Assembly: GCA_036924285.1 (NCBI GenBank)
Contig: JAYKYS010000008.1
Span: 24,351,001-24,415,000, forward strand
Direction of reading: 5' to 3'
DNA: 64,000 nucleotides
Origin: Asterella californica
Lineage: Eukaryota; Streptophyta; Marchantiopsida; Marchantiales; Aytoniaceae
The position numbers and the translations under genes were made by a program. Positions 1 through 12,006 of this stretch are shown piece by piece (position 1 is the stretch's first letter; each line of letters opens with the position of its first letter). The notes beneath the pieces are model-generated. The model was given only the letters and a program-made list of their open reading frames with translations, did not search any database and was not told the DNA's origin.

Positions 1-2
1 TC

Positions 3-293
3 TTCGTTCAAAAATACATTCAACACTTGCATGAGATTGAAAGGAGAACAGAAGATGAAGATCCGGAATAGAATGTCGACGAATGTCTCATTGAATACTG
101 GCAGAAAATTGCAGAGGCGCTTGAAGACAATTGCGATACAATAGAAGGTAACAACTACAAGATGGTTTCTGGTCATGTACCAACCATGATACTGGATTTA
201 GAGAAGAATCATCTACGAGAGATACATCAATGACACAACAAGGAGAGGACCTATTAGCTCAAGATATGGATCGTAGAGTTGGCAGAGAGGGAT
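3..293 (+). pseudogene. Decayed coding fragment, unknown protein
   Basis: From base 3 the plus strand reads as an acidic, protein-like frame of about 75 codons with a single internal TAG. It ends at a TGA near base 231, and an overlapping frame (ATG at about 230) carries another 20 acidic codons to a TGA near 293. The composition is rich in Glu, Asp, Asn and His and looks more coding-like than the surrounding AT-rich DNA. I do not recognise the family. The fragment may be the edge of a gene or element lying to the left of the window. It is followed at once by a perfect inverted repeat and then by a second coding scrap at 583-726, so these could be remains of one gene. Confidence is low. Confidence 0.25.
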
Positions 294-299
294 GAAATC

Positions 300-351
300 T
301 TTGTGAGAAATCCAAGTGAAAGAAAATGAAGTCACTTGGATTTCTCACAAA
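300..351. repeat. Perfect 20-bp inverted repeat (hairpin)
   Basis: The arm at 300-319 is the exact reverse complement of 332-351, with a 12-nt loop at 320-331. It lies between two decayed coding scraps. Such a stem could be the remnant of a foldback element or a small-RNA precursor; nothing in the sequence decides between these. Confidence 0.85.
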
Positions 352-582
352 TATTTCACATCAAGCCACAAATGATGATTATCATTCGTCGTTCTGAAGA
401 TTTTGAAGTCCAAGCTTGCATATGGATTGCAAAGATAATGTCAAAAGTTGATCTTGATAGTCAATCACTCATCATACTACAATATGATTTATGTAGGATG
501 GTGGAGATCAAAACATGCATCTTCAAATGCTTCACATGTGCTCCAATACACTGATTGCATTTTGTATAATATGTTTTGAAAG

Positions 583-726
583 AGAGATCCAAAATATGAT
601 GAAGAACGTGACAGAAGAGACGCTAATGCAAGATCCAAATCAAGATCCAAATCTTCTTCCAGTAAAATGAAGATACCTGCAATAGCAACGCAGTTCATAG
701 ATCGTGTTGCTGAAGTAGAGGGATGA
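583..726 (+). pseudogene. Decayed 3' coding end with Arg/Ser-rich tract
   Basis: A 47-codon open stretch ends at TGA 724-726. It is highly charged at first (Asp, Glu, Arg, Lys) and then carries a short Arg-Ser/Lys-Ser tract (ARSKSRSKSSSS) before a more ordinary C-terminal tail. There is no upstream start in this frame, so it is a terminal exon or a truncated remnant rather than a complete gene. RS tracts occur in splicing factors, but this one is too short to assign a family. The DNA downstream is AT-rich without further coding signal. Confidence 0.3.
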
Positions 727-979
727 GATATCTTGGCTGGAAAATATTACTAGTACTAAGACTTAGCCTTTAAGTTGTACTTAGTCTAAGTCTTGTACTT
801 GGTTTTAATCCTTTCAGGAGTCATGAAATGTTTTTGTTTCTAACCAGTAATTTTACACTCTATACAAAGTGAAATTTTGTATTGAGACTCAAACTCGCCT
901 GTTTCATATTATATTTTCAGAAATCATTTTGATAATAAATTGATCATGTGTACAATATGTTGGATTCTATATTTGATGA

Positions 980-1880
980 CTAATTTCTAATTTCTGCTCA
1001 CTAATAATCCTAGTAAATCCTAGTAAGCCTTAAACCCTAAGTCTCTTTTCTATTAAATTTGATGCTGACCTTATATGAAGTACATTACTTTGTCTAGTAC
1101 TAAAATTATAATATTTTATGTGCAAGGTCATGATTAGATTAATATATACTAAATTAAATTATGTTCACTAATAACCCTAAATCTTAATAAGCCCTAAATC
1201 TTATGTCGCTTCTCAATTAAATCAAATGTTGGCATTATATGACTAACCTTACTTAATACTCTAGTACTAAACTAATAAAAGTATATTTGCAAGGTCATGA
1301 TTAGATTAATATATATTAAATTACATTCTACTCACTAATAACCCTAAACCCTAGTAAACCCTAAACTTAACTCTCATCTCTGTTAAATTAAATGTTAGCG
1401 TTATATGACTAACATTACTTACTCCAGTACTAAACTAATAATAGTATATGTGCAAGGTCATGATCAGATTAATATACACTAAATTACATTATGCTCACTA
1501 ATAACCCTAAACCCTAGTAAGCCCGAAACCCTAAGTCTCATCTCTATTAAATTAAATATTGACATTATATGACTAACATTACTTACTCTAGTACTAAACT
1601 AATAAAATTATATGTGTAAGGTCATGATTAAATTCATATATACTAACTTACATTTTGCTCACTGATAACCCTAAACCCAAGTAAGCCCTAAACCCTAAGT
1701 CTCCCTCTATTAAATTAAATATTGACGTTATATGACTAACAATATTGACATACTCTAGTACTAAACTAATAAAATAATATGTGCAAGGTCATGATTAGGT
1801 TAATATATACTCAATTACATTCTGCTCACTAATAACCCTAGTAAGCCATAGTAAGCCCTAAACCCTAATTCAGGCCACTA
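980..1880. repeat. Tandem array of about 165 bp carrying telomere-like CCCTAAA blocks
   Basis: About six imperfect units begin near 997, 1164, 1332, 1493, 1658 and 1827, each with a form of CTCACTAATAACCCTAAACC. Every unit holds two to four degenerate plant-type telomere repeats (CCCTAAA), then a TCTC..TATTAAATTAAAT block, a TTATATGACTAACAT block, CTAGTACTAAACTAATAA and GCAAGGTCATGATTAG. This is an interstitial satellite that contains telomeric motifs, not a pure telomere. It may mark a former subtelomere or a telomere-seeded satellite. Unit identity decreases towards the edges. Confidence 0.85.
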
Positions 1881-4700
1881 AGACATCAATTATATGCCAT
1901 TGGATTGTTTGTGATATATGAGAAACACTATTCACAAGTAATATTACTATATAATATCGTGATTAGACTGGAAAATACTAAGAATATTAAATAACTAGTA
2001 AATCCTAAATTAGAGAAATATTTTGATCAAGTACTTCTGCTCGCTGATAACGCAACTAATATGTGTTTTGAAATTCACTTAATACAGTTACAGTCTTGTT
2101 CATGCGTTTGGTTCAATCTCTTCACTTCAGTTTGACACGAGATTATTAATTAATTTTGTTAAAAATGTTAAAGAACTAATACTAAGAGCAACTTAGACTA
2201 GTTCAACTACTAGTATTAGTCTAGTAACTTCTGCTCAAAGTTAGTAAATAAAGTTTTGAATCTGTTCAATTTGAGTTGTATCTAAGACATTTTATTTATT
2301 AACCATCTATTAATCTTTTCTTAATGAAATGACAACTTGTTGTATTTCTAAAACTACCGCGCTAATATTCTAAAACTGAATTACCAATTAATCAGAACAG
2401 AATAACTAAATATTACATTATTATGATGATAAATAGTTTAAATTTATATATTTAAATATCTAAAAAGATGAAAATAATAATTTTATTAATATAATTGATA
2501 ATATTAAAATCTTTTCTTCAGACTCAAAGACACTATGATGAAAAGGGTATCTCCCTGATGCTTTTACACTCATGTGCTCTGGGTTTAATGGGGTATAGGT
2601 CCGGAACTTGGTTCTCCTAGGCAGCGATTTGATTTTGCAGACGTTTAGAGCTGCGGAATGAAAAGATTTCTTTTCTACGTAAACCATTCAGATAACGCTT
2701 ATAAGTTACAAAGATATGAGATATGGAATGTTTGAAATAATATGCATATTAACTGAGGCATCCATAACTATATAAGCTCAGATTTATAATTAGAGCTTAT
2801 TATTAGTAAAACTCTGTTATAAATCTTAACATAAATCTAGTCAAAAGCTACACATAAACTTCCATTCTGGAAGTTTCACACCAGAGAAAAAGAAAACAAT
2901 AGAGGATCATTTCTAGAATGAATGACTAAAAAGGCCTTATTTTTACTTATATATTATCACCAAAAGTTTAAAAGATAAACAGATTAAAATTAACTAATTC
3001 TGTTCAACAACTTCAACTTCTCCCAATCCCTTAACATCACAAATGAATCAACCCCCACTCAAATTCGATATAGTATCATAAAAGAAAATTAAATCCTCAA
3101 CCAGGAAAATCTGAACAGTCACCTAAGTGAATAAGCAACCCCAACTGTCTTTAGGGACTTTCTTCTTTTTCTGTTATCAGATCTAGAAAAAATGTAAGTG
3201 TTATATAGAAATATATATTCTTAATTGCTAAAAAAATTTAAATATAAATGCTAAATGCAAACAAAACCTAGAGTTACGTGCAGAATCTGCAGATCCAGGT
3301 ATCACCATAAAGCAATCACGGACTCACGTGTTACCAAAATATGCATGCAAGATCAACGTCAGGGAACTTTAGCCCGCTTGTGTTATCAGAAAAAGGTACA
3401 AATGTTAAATAAAATTTCTGTACCGAACTGAGAGAAAACATTTAATTACTTCTAAATGTTAAGCGACATCTAGACCTGAAGACGCGAAAAAATCCAAAAA
3501 GAATCCATAAGAGGAGCGTTGAAAAACACGCTAAGTCTCTCATGCCTAAATATGCACGCCCGTTAATTATCTCCTAACCCTTCCACTGGGAAGGGCAAAG
3601 ACTTACATTAAATATTTTTTAACAGGATTTAATGATTCGTGGACTTCATTTGTACTGTATCAATGGAGCGTTTGTGGCTACTCTACTTGTGAGTTTTGCT
3701 CCTTCTCGTAATATGGGTATATTGCACGTAACCGATAATTATTTTAGTCATTTTATTTTATTTTTTAGTTTCTCATAACATGCATATATTACATGCAATA
3801 GAGAATAATTTTCAGTAATTTAGTTTTAGAGATTTTATTTTCAACTATATTATCAATTTACCTAAATCAGCGTTCAGTTTTGATGTCTGTGTTTTATCCC
3901 ACTAAGGTTCTCAGTAAACACTAAACCAGTTGCTAGTCAATAATTTATGATAATTTTCTGAAATTTGTTGGCGTTTGTTTTCTTTTTCTCCTTGGCAAGA
4001 AGTGGACTTTGCATGCATATTATTTATTGAATGTGAGGTTAAACTTAGTTTGATCCATCTTTCATGTCTAGTACGAGTCCAATTTGTAAACTGATTTTCT
4101 CATGTTCTAAGTGTCTCTTCTAAACTGGGGTTCATTACTGGTACCTTGGAAATGATTTCGCCAAAAAAAGAAAAGAAATGGGGCTATTTATTCAATAGCG
4201 GTGAATATTTGACTCTCTAATGATAAAGTATATGCCAACGATAACTTAGTACTTATTTCACCAACTAATTATCATATCTTCTCATGGCAATTAAATCATA
4301 AGCCGAGATCATAAAGAGCATACTGCAAGTAGAAAGTAAAATTAATACAATAGATTCGAAAGCATTCAAACTCTCCTGTTTGAAGTAATCCAAACACATA
4401 ACCATAGTACTCAACCAAATTTTGTATTTATTCTAAAATATGAATTTCTCGTAATATTGTTTTTCAAGTAGACCAAGCTTTATATGGTTTTGATATGCTT
4501 TTATCATCAACAAATAGTCCAGCTTTTAATGCTGGTCAAAGTATCTGGTTGCCTGGTTGGGGACCCTAAACCCTAAAAGTTCCTAAAAATTTTAGACTTT
4601 TCCTTATTTAGACTCATCTTTTATTTGTAGACAATGAACGGAGGCCTTGAGCTATCTGACTCTAGCTTTTTAATGTTATGTGAGAAAGAACAAGTGGAGA
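1881..4700. other. AT-rich spacer, no gene seen
   Basis: The stretch is AT-rich with stops in all frames. The minus-strand open frame at 2460-2687 has no coding character. Near 3563-3600 there is an arm CCTAACCCTTCC facing GGAAGGG, which resembles one half of the hairpin family annotated further right. A short CCCTAAACCCTAAA block lies at about 4564-4577. No transposase, RNA gene or other element was recognised. Confidence 0.6.
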
Positions 4701-4714
4701 TTTATTTGTAAGTG

Positions 4715-4765
4715 AGGTTTAATTTATAACCAAATCTTTCTATGGAGAAGGGTTTGGTAAGAAAT
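4715..4765. repeat. Degenerate hairpin, member of dispersed foldback family
   Basis: A left arm TTTATAACCAAATCTTTCT faces a right arm AGAAGGGTTTGGTAAGAAAT with a short loop. The order and base pattern (TTTAT.ACC..A.C.TT / AA.GG.TT.GGTAA) match better-preserved members near 5.9, 7.3 and 10.8 kb. A second CT-rich/AG-rich arm pair follows at about 4767-4810. Confidence 0.5.
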
Positions 4766-5214
4766 TCACCTCTTCGCATATTTTCCTCTCCATATGAAGA
4801 TGGGGAGGGTCCCAGTTTTAGGGGTGCTAGTTTTGCCAATAACTAGCACTTTTGAAAAAAATATATATCTAGTTATAAATATATTCTCTTGTTATCTCTG
4901 AAATGTGACTAGGGAATCGAAGAAGGCAAGTGACAGTAACGGAAGCAAAAGCTGGGGGTGATGGGCAGGATGGTCTCAGTTTAGAGGGGGAATGATATTT
5001 CGATAAATTTTAGAAACTTAATATGCATCTCAACTCCTTTGAGAAATTCCTTTTCTAATAAGGTGAGAAACGATACAATCCATTGTTACAGTCAAATTTG
5101 AGTTCAAATGGGTTGTAATCGAATTTCACTGCTACATCAAATTCAGGAAAGCATCTAATTATTATTCACCTTGTTCCAAGTTCGGAGAGAGGAAATATGC
5201 ATGTGGTTTGATTT

Positions 5215-5258
5215 ATTACTTATCTCTATCACTGAGAAAGATGAGATAATAAAACTAA
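5215..5258. repeat. Degenerate hairpin, member of dispersed foldback family
   Basis: TTTATTACTTATCT faces AGATGAGATAATAAA across a short loop. The arms share the TTTATTAC..A / T..GTAATAAA pattern with the other members in the first 11 kb. A CT-rich stretch follows, as in the other copies. Confidence 0.5.
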
Positions 5259-5942
5259 ATATTTTTTAATTTTTAGATTTTTCGCTTCTCTCTCACTTAT
5301 ACTCCTGAGAGCATGTTCGTCTTTTTTTTCCTTATGGTTTATGTAAAGATCTTCTCGGATCTCCAGATTCATATAATATTTATTATTTCGATATTTCGAT
5401 ATTTATTTTTAAATAAAATTTATATATTTTTCGATAACAATAAGCGTGCAACAGTTCCAGAAGTTCATGTGCATGCGTATTGGATTGTAGTTAAAAGTGG
5501 TGACATTATTTAGAGCTCAAGGTTCGGATCTTTACACTTGGGTTAAGTCAAATAAACCATAAATGTTATCTCACACGCATCCCGGTTTGAAAATAAAAAT
5601 ATGGTTCAAGAACCAAGAATTATCATTTTATATTTTAATTTATAATTAATCTAAAAAGTTTAGAAATAAATTAAATTTCTATAGTTTTTCTCTCTATTTG
5701 AAGATGGAAAAGTGAACATGCATACCCCATGAACTTTTGAGAACTTTTGCTTGTTTGCTGTTATCAGTGAATATATATGTATTAAATAAAAATCAAAAAT
5801 CAAATGAATATATTAATTAAAATATTTTCTGAATATTAATAGTTAACCACATGTTTGGAAACACGAGAAGACCGAGATATAAACCGTACGGCCTGAGTAC
5901 AAGTCCGGAAACTTGTAACTATTAATACATTAATTCAATGTC

Positions 5943-5996
5943 AGTTTAATTTATCATCTAACCATTGCGTCGGAAAGGTTAGGTAATAAACTAAAC
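5943..5996. repeat. Hairpin, member of dispersed foldback family
   Basis: The 21-base arm at 5943-5963 pairs with 5977-5996 with a few mismatches around a loop of about 13 nt. The arms contain CATCTAACC / GGTTAGGTAATAAA, that is, the telomere-like core common to the family. Confidence 0.65.
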
Positions 5997-6099
5997 GCCT
6001 GCATATTTTTGTTTTTGTCCAAGTGAATATTATACACGCCTCCTTCTGTGTAAAAGAGTAATGAGTTCTGGTTAAAAATTTGCATTGGTAGAAAATTCT

Positions 6100-6400
6100 T
6101 AAGTAGGGTTTTAACAGCTCGAAACGTGAAGGAATTTCCTGTAAGTCTTAGAGGAAATTGCCGGTTGATCCCAGCGAGTGCTGGGAAACAGCCGGATTTT
6201 CCCCCAAAAGATCCCTGGAACACTGGGACTGACGGATACTCCCAGAGCAAACTGTCGGAAAAAGAAAGAAAGTATAGTAGAGAAAGCAAACCACGTGGAA
6301 AACGAAATGGACAAGAAGACCATTTGAGAGACTGGCGGCCCATAAAACAAGGTCGCTGCAATGCAGCAATAGGCCCTATTATAAGTAAATAGCTATCTTT
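6100..6400. other. GC-richer patch with overlapping open frames, no recognised gene
   Basis: Base composition rises here and four open frames of 73-135 codons overlap on both strands. None has a recognisable domain, no frame is favoured over the others, and the translated sequences look like composition-driven read-through. Similar patches occur at about 7430-8160. They may be unrelated insertions within AT-rich DNA. Confidence 0.4.
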
Positions 6401-6839
6401 ATCATATTATCATATTATTATATAGAAAAAATTGAACTGATCTTTATTTTATATATGCCCATGTACTCTGCTCCTTTATTCCACTTCCCAGTAATGTATT
6501 ACTTTTTTGTTAATTCCAGGTAAGAATTTAGAGTTTCAGATTGATTCTAAATGGCTCTATAAAATAGAGCCCATAAGCATACTCAATCGACTTTGAGAAT
6601 ATTTTATCATTATTATTATTTTTCGTGTTGAATGGAAATTATATACAAAACTGTCATGGATAAGACGACAGCTAGACCTATAGTTGCGAGACTATCCAAA
6701 CAAAACTCATAATTAGATGTGCTTCTGAAACTAAAACCACGACAGCCTACGAAAAAGAATGAAAGAAACTAAAGAACGGACGAAAAGAACGAGATAACTA
6801 ATTTAATTAATACTATAATCTATTCTCTAATTCTTTTTG

Positions 6840-6920
6840 AAAAATATTAATCGTTACAAAAGGATTATTAATAAATTAAACATGCTTCCTTCTTCCATCT
6901 TGAGACGGAAGAGGTGCAAT
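6840..6920. repeat. Second-arm hairpin of the dispersed foldback family
   Basis: A CTTCCTTCTTCC arm faces GGAAGAGG, preceded by an AT-rich TATTAATAAATTAAA block and followed by ATGCATGCA. This is the layout of the second, CT-rich hairpin seen most clearly at 7394-7423. Confidence 0.4.
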
Positions 6921-7336
6921 TCAATATGCATGCAACCAGTAAACGAGAGACTTCGTCTTGTGATGTGAGAATTGGAACAATAGTGGATTGATTTTATGCA
7001 TCCCAAACGATCTAACAGAGGATAGTCGAGAAAAAGAAAAACGAGATACGAGAGAGAATAGAGACAATGGATTGATTTCAGAAGTTGAGATGCACTCAGC
7101 GATTATTTTGTTTTGATTTTTTTCTTTTTACGTGTGTTGGTGATGTTTTTATTTAAATTATAGAGAATTTTTTTAAAGTAAATAAATTGTTAATTTATAA
7201 ATTTAATAACTATTAAATATTATAAAACCACAAGCTATGTGAGATCTCAAAAAAACTTATAAGTGTAGCAGGACCTGCAATGCAAAAACCATAAAACCGA
7301 GACCTGGTCTCAGATAATCATTAATTTATGAATGAT

Positions 7337-7388
7337 ATTAATTTATTACCTAACCTTTCTCATAAAAGGTTAAGTAAATAAAATTAAT
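7337..7388. repeat. Hairpin, member of dispersed foldback family (first stem)
   Basis: A left arm beginning ATTAATTTATTACCTAACC pairs with a right arm GGTTAAGTAAATAAAATTAAT across a loop of about 6 nt, with one or two bulges. It is followed directly by a second hairpin (7394-7423), so a complete unit has two adjacent stems. Confidence 0.7.
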
Positions 7389-7393
7389 CCTGC

Positions 7394-7423
7394 CACCTTC
7401 TCCATCTGAAAACGGAGAAGGTG
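7394..7423. repeat. Perfect 10-bp hairpin, second stem of the same unit
   Basis: CACCTTCTCC at 7394-7403 is the exact reverse complement of GGAGAAGGTG at 7414-7423, loop 10 nt. The flanking CCTGC..GCAGG also pairs, extending the stem imperfectly. Related CT/AG stems occur after the other family members. Confidence 0.75.
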
Positions 7424-7429
7424 ATTATT

Positions 7430-10080
7430 ATGCAGGCTTGCCTATCTACCTATAGGCAGTTTAGGATTAATTATATGATATTCGTTCGGATACCGTTCTT
7501 CCTCGCTCACCGAAACAGTCCCTGCAGCTTCTGTCAGCCATTGGAAGAAGAGAGACCAAGTTCCTGCCTTGTTTTCGCCGCCTCCTCCTCTCCACCATTA
7601 GAAAAACCGCACTTCTGCTGTCTGCCTGGCAGTGCAATCTTTGTCCGGAGGCAAAGAGACAAGCACGAATCGGTAATGCCACTGCCTCTGCATCGTTTCT
7701 ATCCAGCTTCACTTTCACTGCCATAATGTATATACTCCATGAGGCTTCTGTCAGATGGCAACGTGGAATTCAGTCAACAGCGAGAGCTCGCTTCCAGAAT
7801 CCAGTTTGAGTCTCAGGCTAGAAAGCTTTTCTGGGCCCAGGAAGAAGAACTCCATCAGACCGACGAAGACGCGAAAGGCCAAAAGCAAACAAGTTTGAGT
7901 GGTTCGATTGACAACGTGCATAACTGGAAAGGATCTCGTGCATACGCTGAACAAGTGAAACAGTTCCTGGTGGACTGGACCACAAGAATTACGACCTGAA
8001 CGGATGTCGAAGTCAGAAAGTCCACAATTCTCTTTCCGTGGAGTTACCGGCTCTTTCCTTTTATATGGAAGAAGATTCCTTATATACTTAAGGGTAACCG
8101 CAGATACAGTTTCGCATCTACATTTTTGGTTTCTGAAGCTAAGCTTCAGGTTGGACTGAAGCATGTACTCCGCACTGTCTCTCAGTTTCAGTTTCGCGAG
8201 ATCAAAACAGTCTGCCGTACATAATCTGCTGTTTAACGAGACGGGTTCTAAACGAGCATGATTTCACTAAACAGTCTGCATTTTCAGATAGGCACGTGTG
8301 TGTAGTCTGTCCACGTTGACAGATGAATCGTCACACCGTGTCCACATTGACAGATTGGTCTGTGTGCGAGTATGTGATAGTCCGTGAAGTTTATAAACAT
8401 GCAACAGGAACAATGGATTTCGATATTCGCACGTACTTGAAACTGTGAGCTTGTTTGTGCGGTGCTCTTTCAGTTCAAGACAAAGAGACGCAGAGAAAAT
8501 GGTAGCAGTTTCACAGACTCGACACAACACAATAATCTGGAATAATGTCCAACAATCGAAACTGAAACCGGTGGTGCGGTAACGCTCTTAGAGTTTCTTC
8601 TCATATAGATTTTGCTATGCGTTACAATAGTTATAAGTTGATTGTGAAAACGAAAAGAAGAGAAAACTCTTTGTCGTATAGCAGAATGGACGAATAAAGT
8701 AATTATGAAAACAAAAAAAAGAAAAGAAATAACGAGAACGGACAGATGAATTCATTGTGAAAACCAAAAAATAAAAAGAAACAAATAAATCACTAAAACA
8801 TAAGCTCACAATTCCATGGCAAGCATAACTACTAGTTTGGAGTTGTTTTCTAGTATCTCATTCTTGTGAAATAAGTTGATAATAAACAAGTGGACTGCAC
8901 TGTGCCAGTCTTTTTCTGCAAAGATCTGTTTCAAACCAGTCTGTAAATTTTTCTACAGTTTGGAAAAAGAGTATTGGCCAGCATCTTTTCAAAACATATA
9001 ATAGTTTTTCATCATATCTCGTAGAAAAAAAAACTTTCCATCAGTGTCCGGTGGTGTGAAACTTGGTTACATGCAACATTTCTCTTTATTTTTCAAAAAC
9101 CTGCCAGGTTCGAGATGCTCAAGAAACAACTAAAAAAACAAACAAACCTAAAAAACTATGTGCAAAGACGCTATTAGAGATTTAGTTCTTCCACTCACGA
9201 GGCTTCGATTTATGTTGCTTTCGCATCGTTCGTTTGCATTATCTTCCATTTCGCTTCGGAAGATCTTCTGGTTAGTTGTGGATATTACACAGCCGATATC
9301 ATTTACCGACTATATTCAAAATATAATTTTGCAAAAAATTCAAAAACTATTCCTTTTTCATGTGCATGAAAGCCAAATGCTTAGATTTTTCATAGAGATT
9401 ATAGAACGGTACAAATTGTAATTGGTGATATTTTAATTACCATAAACGACTGAAATGTATAGTGAACAGCAGCTCATAACAACCAGGAAAACTTAATTCT
9501 GATTTCTGGAATTTGCGAAATAGAGAATCTAAAAAACCGTAAAAATTTGAACATTTGTGCAGTATTTAAACGAGATATTTCACAAATTTTATCTGTAACT
9601 TTGTCCCAAGGAGAAACTGGTCAGAAAGACATAACTGAAGCGTGAAATAAATCTTTGAAACGTGAACAGATGTCCATATACATGAATTCTGCTTTAGCGA
9701 CCTCATGCTTTTCGATAAAAGTGTACTTGTGCTTTGTCTCCGAGGGTCACATCATCGATATATCAATCGTATAAGGGAAAACTGTATAACAGAGATCTAC
9801 AGTTTTGGAGAAAACTTGAATGCAGTAACTGAATCTGTATGCTTGAATGTATGCTTGAATGTATGATGATATGAATGAAATTCGTTAATTGCATACTCTC
9901 ATTCAGTAACAGAGAGTTCTGCGTATTGGTGTTCGACACGAATAACATACTTATTAATGAATGAAGAAAAGATTGAGCTTCAAAGCACTCAAAGAGTCAC
10001 AAAGCTAGTATATAAAAATAAAAAGTGCAAAAGCCAAAGCAAAGTGTATCATCACACTCTAAAACGCAAGTTTTACCTTT
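7430..10080. other. Unannotated region: GC-richer patch, then AT-rich spacer
   Basis: Between about 7430 and 8160 open frames overlap on both strands (for example plus 7739-7999 and minus 7751-8164), but no domain, homologue or preferred frame is visible. Small duplications occur: GTCCAC.TTGACAGAT twice near 8310-8355, and a 15-bp TGCTTGAATGTA repeat near 9840-9865. The rest is AT-rich and featureless. Confidence 0.4.
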
Positions 10081-10083
10081 CTA

Positions 10084-11347
10084 AACGAGATGATATTTTG
10101 TAGATTGATATGATATTCTGTAGATGATGTCCTAGTGTAACATGAGAAATCTACAATAAATTACAGAAATTGTTCAAATTGATGGCGGTGATACTAAATT
10201 AAATTCTAATACGAGTGTAATCTGAACAAGCTGTTAAAGTATATATTTCATCTTCTATTTGATTCTGATTACACACATCCTAGAGAACCGAGCGGATCCA
10301 TATGCATCAAGGTTCCACCGTTTCCTTGTTTAAGAAACGACTTTCATCCATCTCCTTTCTTCAATGAAAAACTTACAAGAGTTGTATCGAAATCTCACAA
10401 TCTGTTCCTAGAAGAAATGGAGACAGTAGTTTGGTTTGTATTATACAATCATGAATTAACCTCCACTAAGTAAAAAGCCATTTGGGTTTAATAACTGTCC
10501 ATAAACCTTGGCTTATACTAGTTTACTAAAAGCAAGTGCTTCCTATCTCCATTCTAACAGGAAAATCCTCATTCATTGATTAATTCACAATATCTGATTC
10601 AGCAAATCAACTTGTTCCTCGTGAAGAGATGAGAGTTTCACGATGGATTCTAGAAGGAGGAAAAGATTGAACTCTGGTGACATATATTTGAGTTAGAACG
10701 CAACTTCTACTTCCAAAGCAGAAAACTGATCTTTGCAAGCAAGAATGGGCAAGGAGTTTGCAGTTTCAGTCAATCCTGCATTATGACTGAATCTGAGAGG
10801 TGCAAGCAATTATCATTAATTTATTACCTAACTCTTCCCACGGGAAGGGTTAGGTAATAAATTAATGTATTAATTAAAGAATAGTTATTGTCAAGTTGCC
10901 TCCCGCACTTGTACTCCCTGAAGCACAAACTACTAAGCTTCACTTATGGGTTCTCTAATCATGTTTCCTCGTTTTCAGGAATAACTAACATATAACGTAT
11001 AACACTATTATTTTGATTTTCATTAAACTTAATTTAAAATATTAAAATAATAGTTATAATATTATTTATAACATCAAAGGAACAGAAGTTCCCGATAATT
11101 GATAAAATAATTCTATGGTTAGAACATGGTCACCGCCCTTACGCTACACCTCTTGCCCTCTTCCTTTCTCGTTTTTTCCACTTCCGCCTCCTGGTCGAAC
11201 GGCCACTTTGCCCGCATAATCAACCCTGGGCATTTCATAATGAATAAAGATCTTTTTGATATCTTCTATACTTTTCAAGGTGGTTTTGGATACTTTCGAT
11301 CCCCAGACTGATACTCTGTATAAAATCATCAACAACTAGAGATTTGT
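10084..11347. repeat. Dispersed repeat X, copy 1 (with extra internal segment)
   Basis: The blocks 10084-10768 and 11221-11347 match 16489-17193 and 17194-17337 closely over their whole length, in direct orientation. In the second copy the two blocks are contiguous; here they are separated by about 452 bp (10769-11220) that contain the foldback hairpin at 10814-10867. Either this segment was inserted here or the other copy lost it. No conserved coding frame runs through the repeat. Confidence 0.8.
10814..10867. repeat. Near-perfect 26-bp hairpin, best member of the foldback family
   Basis: 10814-10839 pairs with 10842-10867 with one mismatch and a 2-nt loop. The arms contain CCTAACTCTTCCC and GGGAAGGGTTAGG flanked by AT-rich TTAATTTATTA/TAATAAATTAA. 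It lies within the segment present in repeat X copy 1 but absent from copy 2, which suggests that the hairpin unit is mobile or came with a mobile segment. Confidence 0.85.
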
Positions 11348-11997
11348 AAAGATTTTAAAGAGAGTCAAATCAGCATGCTTGCACCTATTGAAAAAATCAT
11401 ATACAAGTGGTTTATACCCTCGAAAGATTCTATCATCGGTTGCAGTAATCTTACTGTAATTGCTACAGAGAAGATCAAGTCGAGATATTTTAAGGTCTTA
11501 ACTTGTTCACAAATTATAGGTTGTCCTATATAGTATCGTACTAAAAGTGTCGATTGAGCAAGTGTCAGTAATTTTCACCTTTGTCATGGAGATATAAACT
11601 TCCATGATCAACCTCTTGCAGCATGTCTAAGTGTTTCAGGAGACCGATTGATTAGTGTCTAGACATGAAAAAAATATCATCTGCATAAATCAAGATCTGC
11701 ATCCCTAGATTTCTCAATGACTCTACTAAACCAGTCCTCTATTTCATCAATGCATAGCTCTAAAATGGAGATGAGAGTGGACATCTTTTATAACTCATAT
11801 GGTTGGTAGAAAGGCATCATTGCAGGTATCTCCATGTGCAGCTATGGGTTGACGGTAAGTGTCACAGGAAGACATTTTTTACAAGAGAGGGTCTCAGTTA
11901 TGCATCCATAGTCCGCTCTGTACTATACCATAAGTCCACGCGACGGATATAGACGTATGGCAGCGAGGTACTCGTGTTTCGGGGTTCATTTAGATCT

Positions 11998-12006
11998 AAT
12001 TTTTTC
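11998..12006 (+). other. 9-bp target site duplication, left (AATTTTTTC)
   Basis: AATTTTTTC stands immediately before the left terminal inverted repeat and again immediately after the right one (12933-12941). A 9-bp duplication is the hallmark of Mutator-like transposition. Confidence 0.9.

Noticed and set aside
980..1880. CRISPR-like array
   Set aside because: The whole unit of about 165 bp repeats, without unique spacers, and the context is eukaryotic. It is a satellite.
5954..6392. Four overlapping frames on both strands as genes
   Set aside because: Open in several frames because of local GC content; none has a domain or a conserved copy.
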